DNA from: Straminergon stramineum
Taxonomy: Eukaryota > Streptophyta > Bryopsida > Hypnales > Calliergonaceae
Assembly: GCA_963920665.1 (NCBI GenBank)
Contig: OY987270.1
Span: forward strand, 19,370,019-19,434,018
Length of the DNA stretch: 64,000 nucleotides
Direction of reading: 5' to 3'
Both the position numbers and the translations under genes were made by a program. Positions 1 through 11,644 of this stretch are shown here, in pieces (position 1 is the first letter of the stretch; each line of letters starts with the position of its first letter). The notes beneath the pieces are model-generated. The model was not told the origin of the DNA, did no database searches, and saw only the letters and a list, made by a program, of their open reading frames with translations.

Positions 1-3000
1 TATCCGTACTGGCTAGTACCGTCCTATAGTGTTGGTATACTTAACTACCTAGTACCAAGCCACCAATGTATTGTAGTCAACTTTCCACAAGTGTTATTAG
101 GGGTTTGGCGCAAATAATAGTTACTAGGGTTAGTCACACTTTCTTTGAGAATGAAACTTCTATGAAGAATGAGAAGTTCTAGAGTGAAAAGAGGAGCCGA
201 TAGGGAATTGTTCTCCTTGGAGAAGGTGTGGTAATCCCCTTTTTTAGTGTGTGGAGCATGAAGAATGGAAATTGGAGTGAATCGTAAAGTTTTGGAGGAA
301 GAAGAAGATCGATGGAGTGATTTTTTAGCACTCACACGTATCCAACATTGTGTGAGGATGTTGCGTGGATGTTGAGCTTTGATTGCTCTATGAGGACATA
401 CTGTTCTAAAGATGTTGTCTAACTTGCTATTGTAGTGAGGGTGGTTATTGTTGCAATAGGGGGGGCATTTTAATAGATTGGGATGAACTTGTTGTTGTGG
501 GGGTGGAAGCAAGACAAATCATTTGCATGTGAAATCTTCTTCACATCCATTCTTCACCCTTGAGGAGAATAATGGCCATATATTCTCAATCTTCATAGAA
601 TGGGACCTCTTCACGCAAAGGAGTGACAACTAGAAGGTGCCATATCTCCATTCTCTGAAGATTGAGGATGGGGTGAAGGAAGGTGACAACCCCTAGTGTA
701 ACACATAAGGTAGGTATCCCCAAACTGCCGCTTTTTGTTTTTGTGCCTAGTTACTACTATTAGATTGAGTTAATTTTCATATATTCTTGATGGCACTTGA
801 AATGGGTTCTAATGCACTGAAGAACGTGACTTTTGGATGCCCTATGGAAAAGTTATGAAGGAGAAAAGTTTGCTTCTAAAATTGTTTCTTCCATGTGGAG
901 CATAACTGATTTTATAGATGTATTGAGAGTGAAGATGGTAGTTTAGAATCAATAGTACATTAGGGGGTAATGGGGTACCCACCTTATAGAATATTAACAT
1001 TTAACACTTATGAAATTAATCTTGATGATACTTAAGATTTACAAATTGAATAACATTTGTAAAACTTCAAAAGAAAATGTATAATGTTTATTAAAATAAA
1101 GGATGAAAATACAAAAAAATGAGTCATCACTCATTTAAGTTGGTTGAAAGAATCAATCTATAGTAGTTTGATGAGATTCTTCTACACTCCAAGGTTGTAT
1201 AGGGTACTTGCTTTTGAAGGGCTTGGATATTCTTGATAAACCACATGATGTCATTATGTCTTAGTTTGCTCCAAAACTTCTTTCAAAGTTTCAAGTTTAC
1301 TCAATCTCAACATCTTGTTATCTCACAATTTTTCAACTTTATCATTTATCAAAGTCAAATCAATGAAGTAGGGCTAATAGATGATGCCAAGTCCAGTTTT
1401 TGAGGTACATTTGTCATCATTCCATTGGTGACAAGCATTATATTAACCATAATGTTGTCCTTCTTTCTACACCTATAGATTTGTGAATAGTACAAATACA
1501 GATGTTTGTGATGAACCACTAGGACTTGGTACTATGTCCCATGATGCTTTCTAGCCTCCCAACTCTTGAGCACTATTTATTCCTTATTTCAATTCCAAAT
1601 AACACACTCATAAATTGGCCCAATCCAACAATGAAATAGGATGAAGCAATTTATTATTTTGGCAATTTTTGGTGATTTCATCCCCTCCAAAGAGGAAATT
1701 ACATTATAAAAATCTTATAAATATGATAATTTTGATATCTTTAGTCTTCTATCATTTTATTAAATAAATCTATAGAAATTGGTAGAAATTGATATAGTAT
1801 ATTAATATAGTGAATTATAGTTGGAAGTCTTCATTCCTCCAACTTGTTAAAAGAATGCATGTGGAAAGAGAGATGAGAGGATAACCCAAAAGACTTCATT
1901 GAACTTGTTGTGAGGAGGGAAGTAGGTTTCTGACTTTAGAGAAATAATTTTAAACCCTAAAGACCAATAATTATCTATTGAATAGACAATTGAAAATCTA
2001 GGTAGGCTCCTATGTAGTCAATTTTGGTTGGATGTTCAGTAAATTTTGACATAGGGTGTGAACATGTCAAGCCCTTTAGAAAGAATACAATTTTTCCTCC
2101 CATTGGGTACAAATAAGACCTTCTAAGGGATGATGAGCAATTATCCATTTAAGGATATTTAGGATAACATATTATTGAAAATTTTCATCTATTTTGAGCA
2201 TTCATTTATGAGACCTAGTGAACTTGTAAATGCTCCATCTTTAGATTCTTTGCCTGCAATCACAATCCACAAAATACTTTTTCCAAAGCCCTTCATCCTC
2301 CATATGTAGACCCCTTCCAAAATAGAACATTTATACTTGTTGCATGACCATAATGAGACCTTATTAAGGTAATTCACATAGTATTAGGTAGGATCACCTT
2401 AAACCCAACAAATTTTGTACATTGGTTTTCATTTTGAATTTGCACATAAAGACAATTGTTTGCAATTCGAATTGGGTGAAGTTTGCACATGGTTTAGTTT
2501 GCTTGCTTGAAGAATCTCACTAGTGTCTAGAGTGGGAATGTTGGATTAGTGTGTTTCAATTCCGTCTTGGAACTGTTAATGATATAGGTTTTCCTTCTAT
2601 CTTGTACTTGGTTCCACTTAACAATTCGATTAAGAATTAAAATCAAGTTGTTTTTGAATTTTTTTTTCCAAACTCTCAACTGAATTCTTCAACATTAAAA
2701 AAATTTCAATTCAAAATTGATGGTGCAATTTTTTTTAAGTTCAAATGATTCTAAACCAATAAATGAAGCCAAACAATGGTTGTAAGAAAAACATTTTTTA
2801 AACTTTAAATGCAAATAACTTGCAATCTATGTGGTCAAAGTTTTTGAAATTTTTCCCAGACAATTTCATACTAGCTGAGTGCAAGATGTTATGGTTAGAT
2901 ACACAAAATTCAAAATTTTCCAATTCTTTTTAATTCACAAAAGAAATGGCGGATTTGAGTGTTCTTGACCCAAAAAATGGCCCGTTTTGATCCCAAAGAA

Positions 3001-3128
3001 GTTAATGGCACAAGCAAGGTGGTAAGATAGGATGGCTTCCATTGTCTTCCATTGGGATGTTGCATAGGTGATAGGTGATTTAGATTGATTGGATTATTTT
3101 ACAATCTCCCCACCACCCCACCTTGAGT
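1..3128. other. AT-rich region without a recognisable gene
   Basis: I see no conserved protein, RNA gene or intact transposon here. The longest open frame (45-512, minus) has low-complexity, unfamiliar composition and no domain. The stretch around 2640-3000 resembles the TTAA-bounded elements further right: it shares the phrase 'acttgcaatctatgtgg' and nearby runs with the copies at 29.6, 32.7 and 59.4 kb. It is probably old repeat debris. Confidence 0.5.
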
Positions 3129-5972
3129 CTATTCTTTGACGAGTTTCTGCTGGGCTTTTGATATTTCTGCTAGTACTTCGGCTCTTCCCCAATCCGCCGA
3201 GTTCTTGCTTTCAGATCTTGTAAGAAATTCGGAACTTGAATTCTTGTTGTCAAGAAATCCCAGCAGGATCTGATTCAACCTTGAGATGGTTCCACAGTGT
3301 TGCAAAACGATTAACAAGGTGATGAAAATCTGAAGTCTGAGTATAATAACAAACAAAAGAAGCGTGAGCACTGACGCACTGCCTGACTTCACTTCCAGTA
3401 TTTTTTAGTGCTGAAAGAGAAGACTCTACTACTCTCGGTGTGAAGGAGGCAAAACCAGAGCATAGTATGTGGATTACATTCACGAGGGTACGTCCGGTTG
3501 TTGAGCTTTCCGCTGACATAAAGCTAGAGCCGCAGCAACGGCCAGATTCAGTGCTAGTACCTGCCAATTTCGCTAATAGGAAAGGTAAGCCTATATTAAA
3601 GATATGTTTTCCCCAAAGCAGAGAATCTGAAGGACATAGCGTAAGGGATTTCAAATCCAACCTTGCAATGATGTTCTGTAGCTATGCTTGAACACCTAGA
3701 GGTCACAGTAGACTTGGATTACTCGGGCCGTGAACATTCAGCTCCAAATTAAGAAAATGCCTGGTCAAAGACAACTAACTCCCCAGTAACCTTCAACGTG
3801 AACTTATTGTCTTTGGCAACTAAACCTGGTCACGAGGTGCTTGGAAATGAAGGTGGAATCGACAAGAAGCTCCAAACCATCATTCTCAGTCTACAATTAT
3901 CCAAATCCTTGCAATGCGGAGCACAAGATTCAAAGTGCTTGCGCCACCAGCAAATCGCTCTGACTAGGAGAAATATGGCTGCATCTGTACAACCATACTC
4001 ATGTATATTTGAGGCAGTGTTCTAGACAAGAGAGTTTCCATAGCTTTCCACGAACTGCAGCACGACGTGTGGTTCAATTGCCATAACATCTGCATATTCT
4101 GAAAATTGTCAGACATATCAAATTGAAGGAGCAAGCACTGGATGCACCCAGAGGTAAAGAGCATCATAAGCAACAAATCCGAGATGAAATGAGGAAGCAC
4201 CAAAACACCACATATATTTGTCTACCTCGACATTTCGAGCAACCCAATCATGCCTCAAGTTCAGCAACACTTCAACATTATAAATTTACACCAGCGACTC
4301 ATTCAAAAGGCCATTAGTGAAAGGTTATCACTGAATATATGCGCATTTCTTAATATTCACAGAGAGAATGATAGAAACATAGATTGCTTCCAGTAGAGCG
4401 AAACGGTGATAGAACTCACTAAGAATATTCCTGTTCAATGAGTGCTAGCTTGCCCTATATGTCGTCCACCACCAGAGTCCCGTACATGACCTCTACATTA
4501 TCGGTGGTGAACTCGATCAACCATCAACCTACCGGGCCCCCTGCCGTAGGAAGCGAGTTTTGGAGAGAAGTGGACCTATTCCTCAAAATGCGCCAATCTC
4601 TGGAGCACCGTCTGCTTTGGATATGGAAACCGATATTTCACAATTTTGTGAGTTCACGGGGTTAGTAACTGGACTGGAACTTGGTTTTTATAGCCTGTAA
4701 TCACTGAGGACAGAAGTTTGTCTCTTGAATGGTTGATGCGCAATTGAAAGCCACGTCTGGTCTCGCGTACATCATTCACCTGTTGGACCGAACCGTTCCA
4801 AGATAAATTCAGCAGCCTTAGAGTTCTTCAATTTTTTTGCTGCCGATGTGCAGAATGATTTTTTCAAGTGAAATTTTGTATATTGAAGAGTGACTTCTGT
4901 GAACAGGGGAAAGTGCTTCGTCGCAACTAGCTGGAAGGTACTGATGCAGCATACCGAAGTTACCGCCTCACGCTTGCCTAGCTCCTTGCGTCATCGTCAT
5001 ATACCCACCAGCTTTACTTTCGACAATTATGAGCCGGGTAAGCTTCTGCTTTCCGTACGTCGAGTGTTTCCAGTTTTTCCTTCCCTGCACATAGCATAAG
5101 CGAACCATCTACTGGACAGTGGCGTATCTTTTCAGGTCTGCTCTAGAGTCTTTTTTCTCAAGCTACGGTGACTGTCCTTAATTTTTTTGCAGATTGAATC
5201 GAATCCAATCATGGAGTTCCTCATGAAAGCAAATGCTGGGGCTTGCTCGCAAGTATTCGTCGTCCGACATATATTGTAAAGGCACAAATCCGCATGATTA
5301 CGGTGACCGCATTGGGTAAGGAGTTAAATAGGTGGCAGCAGTCAATATCACAAAGAGAAACCTTCTTGATATTTGAATGCATGATACCCACTGGAATGTC
5401 AGCAAGAGTGGCAAGACCAAAACCCGACTGGATGGACGTGCAGACATCAGAAGCTGAAGACGAGGCGTTTCTCAAAGCCGTGAGTCTTACGGGTAGTGAG
5501 TTATGAGAGGTAGTTTGAGAATTCCTTTTTATACTTGGCCATGATTTTACTCAGTCCCTTGAGGTGACTTTGTTACAACGTTTTTATTTATACCTTCTCA
5601 TTTGTAGATTTTCCCAGAGTCTTACTTGTCCACGAGGTGAGCGTTCAAGTGATTGAACATTCACTTTTGTGGTGACTTTTGCAGTCTGTCCTCTATTAAG
5701 CCCAATCTTGTTTGCGAGCCTGCTCAATTGTTGTAGATTTGATTTCAGGTAGGACGGAAGCTAACAATGCTGGAGAAATGTTGATACTTAAGTATTCACG
5801 CCGCGCGCGTATGTGCAAGTCCATTGCGCATTTTCGTCCATGTCATCTCTCTGTTTTGAAATTTTACAATCTATGTAAAGTTTCTTACTGTAGTTGTGAT
5901 GGTTGCACAGTGGAAGGGGCGCCCACGGGAACTTGTAAAGGAGTTGGATCTCAATCCTTTCATGAGGTATGA
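3129..5972. other. Unresolved gene-like island, probably a decayed gene
   Basis: This segment has more even base composition than its surroundings and several splice-like boundaries, but I do not recognise a protein. On plus there are good junctions: acceptor ttttttgcag before 5193, donor GCC|gtgagt near 5481, acceptor ttttgcag before 5684, donor GTATGT near 5801, and a 55-bp block at about 5911-5965 flanked by an acceptor and a donor that reads WKGRPRELVKELDLNPFM. The frame at 5243-5480 reads DWMDVQTSEAEDEAFLKA. On minus, protein-like stretches also occur: LLNLRHDWVARNVEVDKY near 4.25 kb, and TDNVEVMYGTLVVDDI followed by a stop near 4.5 kb. I could not chain exons on either strand without stops. 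Two overlapping old genes, or one pseudogene plus chance frames, are both possible. Confidence 0.3.
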
Positions 5973-6048
5973 GCTCTACTAGGAACAATGGCTCTTGCAT
6001 TCTTTCTACCATGGTTTCAGTTGTGAAAATGGACAGTTATCCTCAATG

Positions 6049-6257
6049 GGGGAATCTCATTAAAATGGCGCCATTCCACAACTTTGGCACTTTTAAAGTT
6101 TAGACCATGCAATCTGAAATGTATACCTGTCCTAGATGTCACTTTACGTTTCAGACCATTCATTCTAAAATGTATACCAATCCTAGATGGCACTTTACAG
6201 TTTAAACCATGTGGCTTGAAAATGGTGTGTGGAATACGCCATTTTAACAAGATTCCC
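6049..6257. mobile_element. Small inverted-repeat element (MITE-like)
   Basis: The ends are inverted copies of about 32 bp: GGGAATCTCATTAAAATGGC at 6049 and, read on minus from 6257, GGGAATCTTGTTAAAATGGC. They continue with ATTCCACA on both sides. Between them lie three tandem units of about 50 bp. No clear target-site duplication is visible and no coding capacity remains. The superfamily is not assigned. Confidence 0.6.
6089..6235. repeat. Three diverged ~50-bp tandem units
   Basis: Three successive units share a plan of cactttaaagtttagacca, about 15 variable bases, aaaatgtatacc, and cctagatg-cactt; the third unit is truncated. They fill the interior of the inverted-repeat element at 6049-6257. 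This suggests that the element amplified an internal segment, or captured a minisatellite. Confidence 0.6.
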
Positions 6258-6623
6258 TATCTCATCATAAAGTATAAATGGTTCTAGGTATTTTTATCTC
6301 TACTCCAAGAAAGGGAGAGGCCTAAGCAATGGTTTGAATATTTTGAAAGTAATGGTACCCAAAAAAACTGACATATATTTTTAATTAACAATTGTAGGAC
6401 ATTGGGGGATTTGGGGCACATCATTCCTAGGAATAAAGATTCTTCTATCAAAATATGGTTATCTTGGTTATTATAGTAGTTTTGTTTTGGGTTAGAATGT
6501 CTTCCTAATATTGCAAAAATTTTATATTTCATTTCACCATTTGTTACTGTTTATGTGATCAATTTCTCATTTCTTTTCATGGGTATAATTGGTGGGATGT
6601 CAAGGCTTTACTGATTGTACATA

Positions 6624-6792
6624 ACATTCAGTAGCCTTCATTCATGCCCATTGCCTTTCCTTCATGCACCATGCTCATCACATTAAGCCTTCACCTATCC
6701 ACTTAACTAACTAATGAAGTATTGTTAAGTGTGGAATACTCCACACCATCTACTGGAGAGCCAAGGCAATGACAATGCATGCTACTGAATGT
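6624..6792. mobile_element. Small foldback/MITE-like element
   Basis: The left end reads ACATTCAGTAGCC and the right end, on minus, ACATTCAGTAGCATGC. The similarity continues to ATTGCCT on both sides, giving arms of about 30 bp. The centre has a further palindrome, GTGTGGAATACTCCACAC, at about 6729-6746. A similar single end (GCTACTGAATGTTA) occurs near 61150. There is no coding content. Confidence 0.5.
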
Positions 6793-8044
6793 CTTGTAGA
6801 GGCTGTCTTATTGCTTGAATTTTTCATTCCCATTTCTCTGTAGATGTAGAAATTAGAGGCAGTTGTTCAGTTAGTGGTGCTTTATTGTGTTGAATGATGT
6901 GATTGTTTGAATCTAGCATTTTTCTGCAACATACAACATACAGGTATCTGTTTAGTTCGTGAGTCATTCAGCATGCATCTGGTAGCAGTCTAATTCTCCA
7001 GGGTACAATTCAAAAATTTCACATAATTGTCTTATAATTCATGAATCCATTCTTTGAAGGCCACAAGGAGCTAGAATGAACCTCTTCTGTTAGCTTCACA
7101 TGCAGTTGGTTTCATCAGAATGGATGTTTTATAAAATGGAAAAGAATTAAAAGAGGTTTATAGACCAACATCGCAAAAGAATCTCAATTTCCATGCACTC
7201 AATCAACATGGCCACTAAGTTTGAAGAAAACAATTCAATAGTATAGATATGTAGGAAACATTCATATGCACAATGTGCATGCTAAAAAATATCCCATTAA
7301 GTAACAAAAATATGATCTATGAAGAGTTCAATGTGAGGTGTTGTAATACCAAGCTTTGTAAAATAAATAACTCTATATTTTAACTAGATTTTTCAAGTTG
7401 ACCCTCACATTGTGATTAGTTTTGTACCATTATGCATGATGGTACAATTACTTTGCCAAAATCTAGAAATATCTATTTTACTAAGTTTAGTTATATGACA
7501 CCTTACACTTTACAAAATATGTACATATGGATGTTTCCTACATATCTATGCAATCAAATTTTGAAAACTCATCACTTTGTATACATCTCAAAAATCGATG
7601 TGTACATACGTTGAAGAATCGATTTTAGAACATCTACCAAAAAAAACTTTGACCCTTCACAACTTTTGCATACAATATCCAAATGTCAAGTTCTTTGGAG
7701 CATTTGGAGTAGTAACTAGCATGGTAGCAAAAAGTGGCGGTTTGGGGGGTACCAAGCTTCTGGTCAAGGAGGCAGTGTATTTGAAAATCACCTGAGGTCA
7801 TCAGAAAGGACATATTGTCATGCTCTTCCATGAAACTGCAAAAAATTCTCACATTTTCCAGTAGTATCTCAAGCTTTGAAACTGAAAGGTTGGACAAGCC
7901 AATGACCCTGGCTTTCAGGAATTGATCGTGGTAAAAAATATCACAGCCACCACAAGTGGAATTAATAAAAGGTTCACTAAAGTATGAGAACTCAGAAGCA
8001 GATTCAATAGTAGATGGCAGTTGCCATGAGGAGAATTTGAGCAT
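6793..8044. other. Intergenic region and 3' flank of the TDRD3-like gene
   Basis: I find no gene. The segment 7800-8044 probably includes the 3' UTR of the minus-strand gene ending at 8045. The remainder is AT-rich, with short chance open frames. Confidence 0.4.
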
Positions 8045-11000
8045 CTACCTACGGCCACGTCCTCGTCCTCGTCCACGTCCTCTGCCTCTACTGCTCTCCA
8101 CACTGCTTGGCTCTGGGACGAAGCTGAACATGCTTTGCCGAAGCTGCTCGGCTGCGCTCATCTGTTTAGGCTGCGCATCCTGCCACCCCACACATCCTCA
8201 CTTAATAAATAGATCATCCAATCAGATGAACTATGGGCCGCTTCACATTCCACAGGTCAAAGCAACAAACCTAAAAATTTGAACCAACATCAAGTGCAAT
8301 TAGGGGAGAGATAACAAGCTTAAGATAATCCATTGCATTTAGGACGCCTTATGGCACCTTCTGACGAATTTGAGGTAACAATGTCAAATCCACCTCAAAG
8401 ACTTAGAACATTTTAGCTTGCCACGTAGGCGCCACGTAAGCGCCACCTCGTCAAGCTCAGTCTATTTCCTTGGACTGGTGTAAAGACGGCATAGAACAAA
8501 ACAAGATAAAACAAATAAAATTGATTTGTTCCATCAATCAAGGTGATATCTCAAGCTTGATTCTTGGGCCAGTGCAATCTGAACTGATCCTAAGAAATCC
8601 TTGATCTCGTTCAGAAGGAAAATGAGTTTGAATTTGTTTTACAGTACTCACATGACCCGAGTCTTCCAAATTGAACTGTTCTTGGAGCCTCCTTGCAAGC
8701 TCCTGGTCAGAAACGGCTGCAGAATGACTAGAGCTGGGTGCTGATGTTGTTTTCTTGGCTTCCCATTCGTCCAATGTCATCACTCGCTCATCATGCTCAT
8801 CGAAGTCGTCTCTCCCCCTGCCTCGGCGGAACCCCCTTCCACGCCCACGGCCTCTTTCACTCCCACCTCCTGCATCCGTCCTCCTGTCCAAAAGCTTCTG
8901 CGCAGCTTGTCGGTTTTGAACTGGTGCAACGTCTGGTGCCTTTTCTCGTACCCTCGCTTCTGCATAAGGTGCACGTAAATAGAAAGAAGTCAATAAAACA
9001 TCCCAAGCAACATGAGAAAATCAGAATATAAGGTAGAGGATATAAAAACCATGAGGGACTAGATCCCGTCTCCTATACTACCCTCGTTACCAACAGCTTG
9101 GTTGGCGTTCGCAAGTTGGGTGTAAGCAAGACTTGGCTACATGCCGACAGTCTACTAACCATTGAATCGAAATGAGGTTGTCTACTGTCGCGTCAATAGT
9201 AGCCTACATCATCCCACTTTGAATGATTGCATATAAAATCATCGTACATTGAGTAAGAAACATGTGATCTCGAGAGAGTTTGGCTCTTGTTCCCAAGGTG
9301 AACTCTTCCGAAAATCACACTAAACATATGTTAAATTGTTTAAGGGTGACGCAAATAGTATCCTCGACCTCACTAGTAGTTTGGATCCCTCAAATTTGCA
9401 GGCATTAGGACTGAAATCATACCTGCTTTGGGCTCTGGTGCCGAGAATTGCGAACTGGGTCCAGCAGTGGCTATCAGTGGCCGTGTTTGGTCGATAAGGG
9501 GCTTTTCAGGTGCAGCTTCTGCAAGAGTGGCATCTGGCACTCCGCTAGCAACATGAGGTGAATCCAATTGCGGTTGTGGAGTTCTCTCGTTCTCTTGCTT
9601 ACCTCTTGGACGGTACGGTTCTGCTCCAGGGCGGATAGAAGCCCTAACCCTTGAGCTGTCTATGCTTGTACTTGCACCTCCTTGCTCCCTAACATCCTGT
9701 ACAGGTCTGTTCGGTTTGATACTCGACGGAGCACCTGGTCACGAAATTCACAAGTAAGCAGAAACACTTTCAAGTAGGCTTTCGAAGTCATAGGAAGTCT
9801 CGGGGGCAATAGTAGTCTCGATGACCCGTCGTGCCGTATATAGGATATTGAAGGAAGAGTATAGACGATCCTAGTGTATATGTAAAAAAACTAAGGTCAA
9901 TTAAGGTAAACTCCTTCGGGATCCCTTTCTCATAATTTTTCGTAATTTTTCTAGTGGCCAATCCAGACTTATCGTAAGCCCTACTCGCTCCGATTCACAG
10001 GGTTCTAAGATTTACGATAATCTTTGAAACTGGGATCAAGGGTCTCTTCATCTGCAGTGGTCTTAAACGCATTGGGCCAGAAGGGCCAGCAATCAAGCTC
10101 CGGATCCTCCAAAGTACAGACAAGCTTGTCTTGAAGAGGTCGCTAGTATTCAAACATAAAAACAACAAAACGGAAAACCTATGAGATCAATGACATCAAC
10201 TAACCACTTGGTTTGGGAGCCTGAGCCTGAGCCTGAGCTCCTTTGGTGGTGGAATTCAAGCCACGAAATGGAGGTGGCCCAGTGCCACCATCTGTAGTTG
10301 AACGAGACAGAGCTCCAGCGTACTTCCTTTGCATGACCCAGGCTTCATGAAGCGCTGCAACATGGCCACCCTCAATTCGTATTGCATTTGGCTCCAAGAG
10401 GACTATCCCACTGTGTACTGCCACTGACCCCAGCAACGTGACCTAAATCAACCAAAAAGCCTATCTCAGCAATTCAAGTGCAAGCAGATTTGGTACGGCG
10501 AAAATGAAATCACCCCCTAAAAGACCAAGGTTCACGCTTTTTAAATGGACAAATCAAGTATCATATTGTGAAAAATATAATTCAGAAGGGGTCTAATTTA
10601 TACCACCAGAGTCAGCGCATGAGTAGGTCAAGAACATTCCAAGTATTGGTCAGTAAATAAATAGAAGTAGATAAAGAAAATCCTTATGTTACCTACTCAA
10701 AACTGCTAAAAAAACACGAGGTCGAATTTGAGCTTTTGTGGTTAAGAAATGCAGAAAGAATAATCGTCTACCTTGGTACCGGGCGGGACATCAACAGACA
10801 GGGAAGGAACAGATCGGTACTCGATTGCGGTCAGAAAACCGTGTCCGTCAGTAAGGCGAAGATGAAGCAGCCTCCCAGAAGTTGAGCCTGATCCCTGGTT
10901 ACTCTGGCTTGCATCTTTTATTGCTGCAACCTGGAATTCTCCACACATTTAAGGAAGAGGATTCTGAAACCATGAGGGAACTGATTCGGTCTCCTACACT

Positions 11001-11644
11001 GACCCTTGTTACCAACAGCAACTCACATAATTCCAATACAATCGATTGGCCATCAAACTAAACGTCTATGTCTAGTAATCTTTGAATAGAAGCGGGTCTG
11101 TCAACTGTCCATTCAATTGTTATCTACAACCTCCCACTTTGAATGATTGCATACGAAATCATTATTCAGAGTGATAAAATTGAAATCAAGAGAATTTGGC
11201 TCTTGTACCCAAAGTGATTTCCCCGGTGCGCTCTACTGGGAGATCTTCCAATGAAAGCACACTCCTACATATTGATTTCAATGCTTAAGTAACGGAAGGA
11301 GTATCATATACCTTGCATGAACAAAACCCTAAATCCTGGACTAAACCTCGACGATGCAAAAATGCAGACGAAACTCGAAAGGCGGAAAGCGGCACCTGCA
11401 AAACGCAAGGGGTTTGAAGAGAGCGCAGGCTGAGAAGGGACTGCGCATCCGGCAAGTAGCGAGCACCGATGGAGCTCAAGTCGGTATCCAAAAGCTCAGC
11501 TCGCACCCTCCTTTCAAACTCTCGCTCATTCATGCGAGCCGCAGCGTCTTCCTCTTCTTCAATGTCACCAATGACGTTGCTCACAACGGAAGGCTTCAAA
11601 TGCCATCCCGCCTTCTCCAAACCCTCCAGAATCCGCTTCTCCAT
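8045..11644 (-). CDS. TDRD3-like protein (DUF1767/OB-fold scaffold, RG-rich tail)
   Basis: The homologue in animals, TDRD3, is the scaffold of topoisomerase TOP3B and acts on RNA and chromatin; the plant role is inferred from homology. Model: exons 11644-11312, 10930-10772, 10442-10208, 9734-9423, 8959-8652 and 8170-8045, giving 490 aa with all phases closing. The N-terminus has the DUF1767-type helical region (LEKAGWHLKPSVV, then LLDTDLSSIGARYLP). The OB-fold follows over exons 1 to 3: LRLTDGHGFLTAIEY, VPPGTK, then HSGIVLLEPNAIRIEGGHV and the GGTGPPPF motif. Exon 5 holds an RG-rich stretch (GRGRGRGFRRGRGR) followed by MTLDEWEAKK. The last 14 residues before the stop are almost only R and G. 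No Tudor domain is visible. The Met at 11644 is chosen because the upstream frame has only a GTG. The exon 3 donor (10208 or 10205) and exon 6 acceptor (8170 or 8161) are each ambiguous, in frame either way. Confidence 0.85.
9032..9369 (+). mobile_element. Intronic GGTAGAGG element, copy 1 (TDRD3-like intron 4)
   Basis: This is a 338-bp copy of a dispersed non-coding family. It starts GGTAGAGGATATAAAAACC and ends GTATCCTCGACC, the near inverse. Internal landmarks shared with the other copies are ACCATGAGGGAC, CCCGTCTCC, CTTGTTACCAACAGC, CTACATCATCCCACTTTGAA and TTTGGCTCTTGT. It lies wholly inside an intron, 53 bp from the donor end and 72 bp from the acceptor end. Confidence 0.75.
10952..11312 (+). 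mobile_element. Intronic GGTAGAGG element, copy 2 (fills TDRD3-like intron 1)
   Basis: Same family as the copy at 9032. Its start is degraded (AGGAAGAGGATTCTGAAACC) and it ends AGGAGTATCATATACC. The host intron is 10931-11311, so the element occupies all but about 21 bp of it. Its terminal GGTATATGATACTCC, read on minus, spans the 5' splice site AAG|GTATAT. Confidence 0.75.

Noticed and set aside
45..512. 155-residue open frame on minus
   Set aside because: No domain, biased composition, and no splice or regulatory context; most likely chance.
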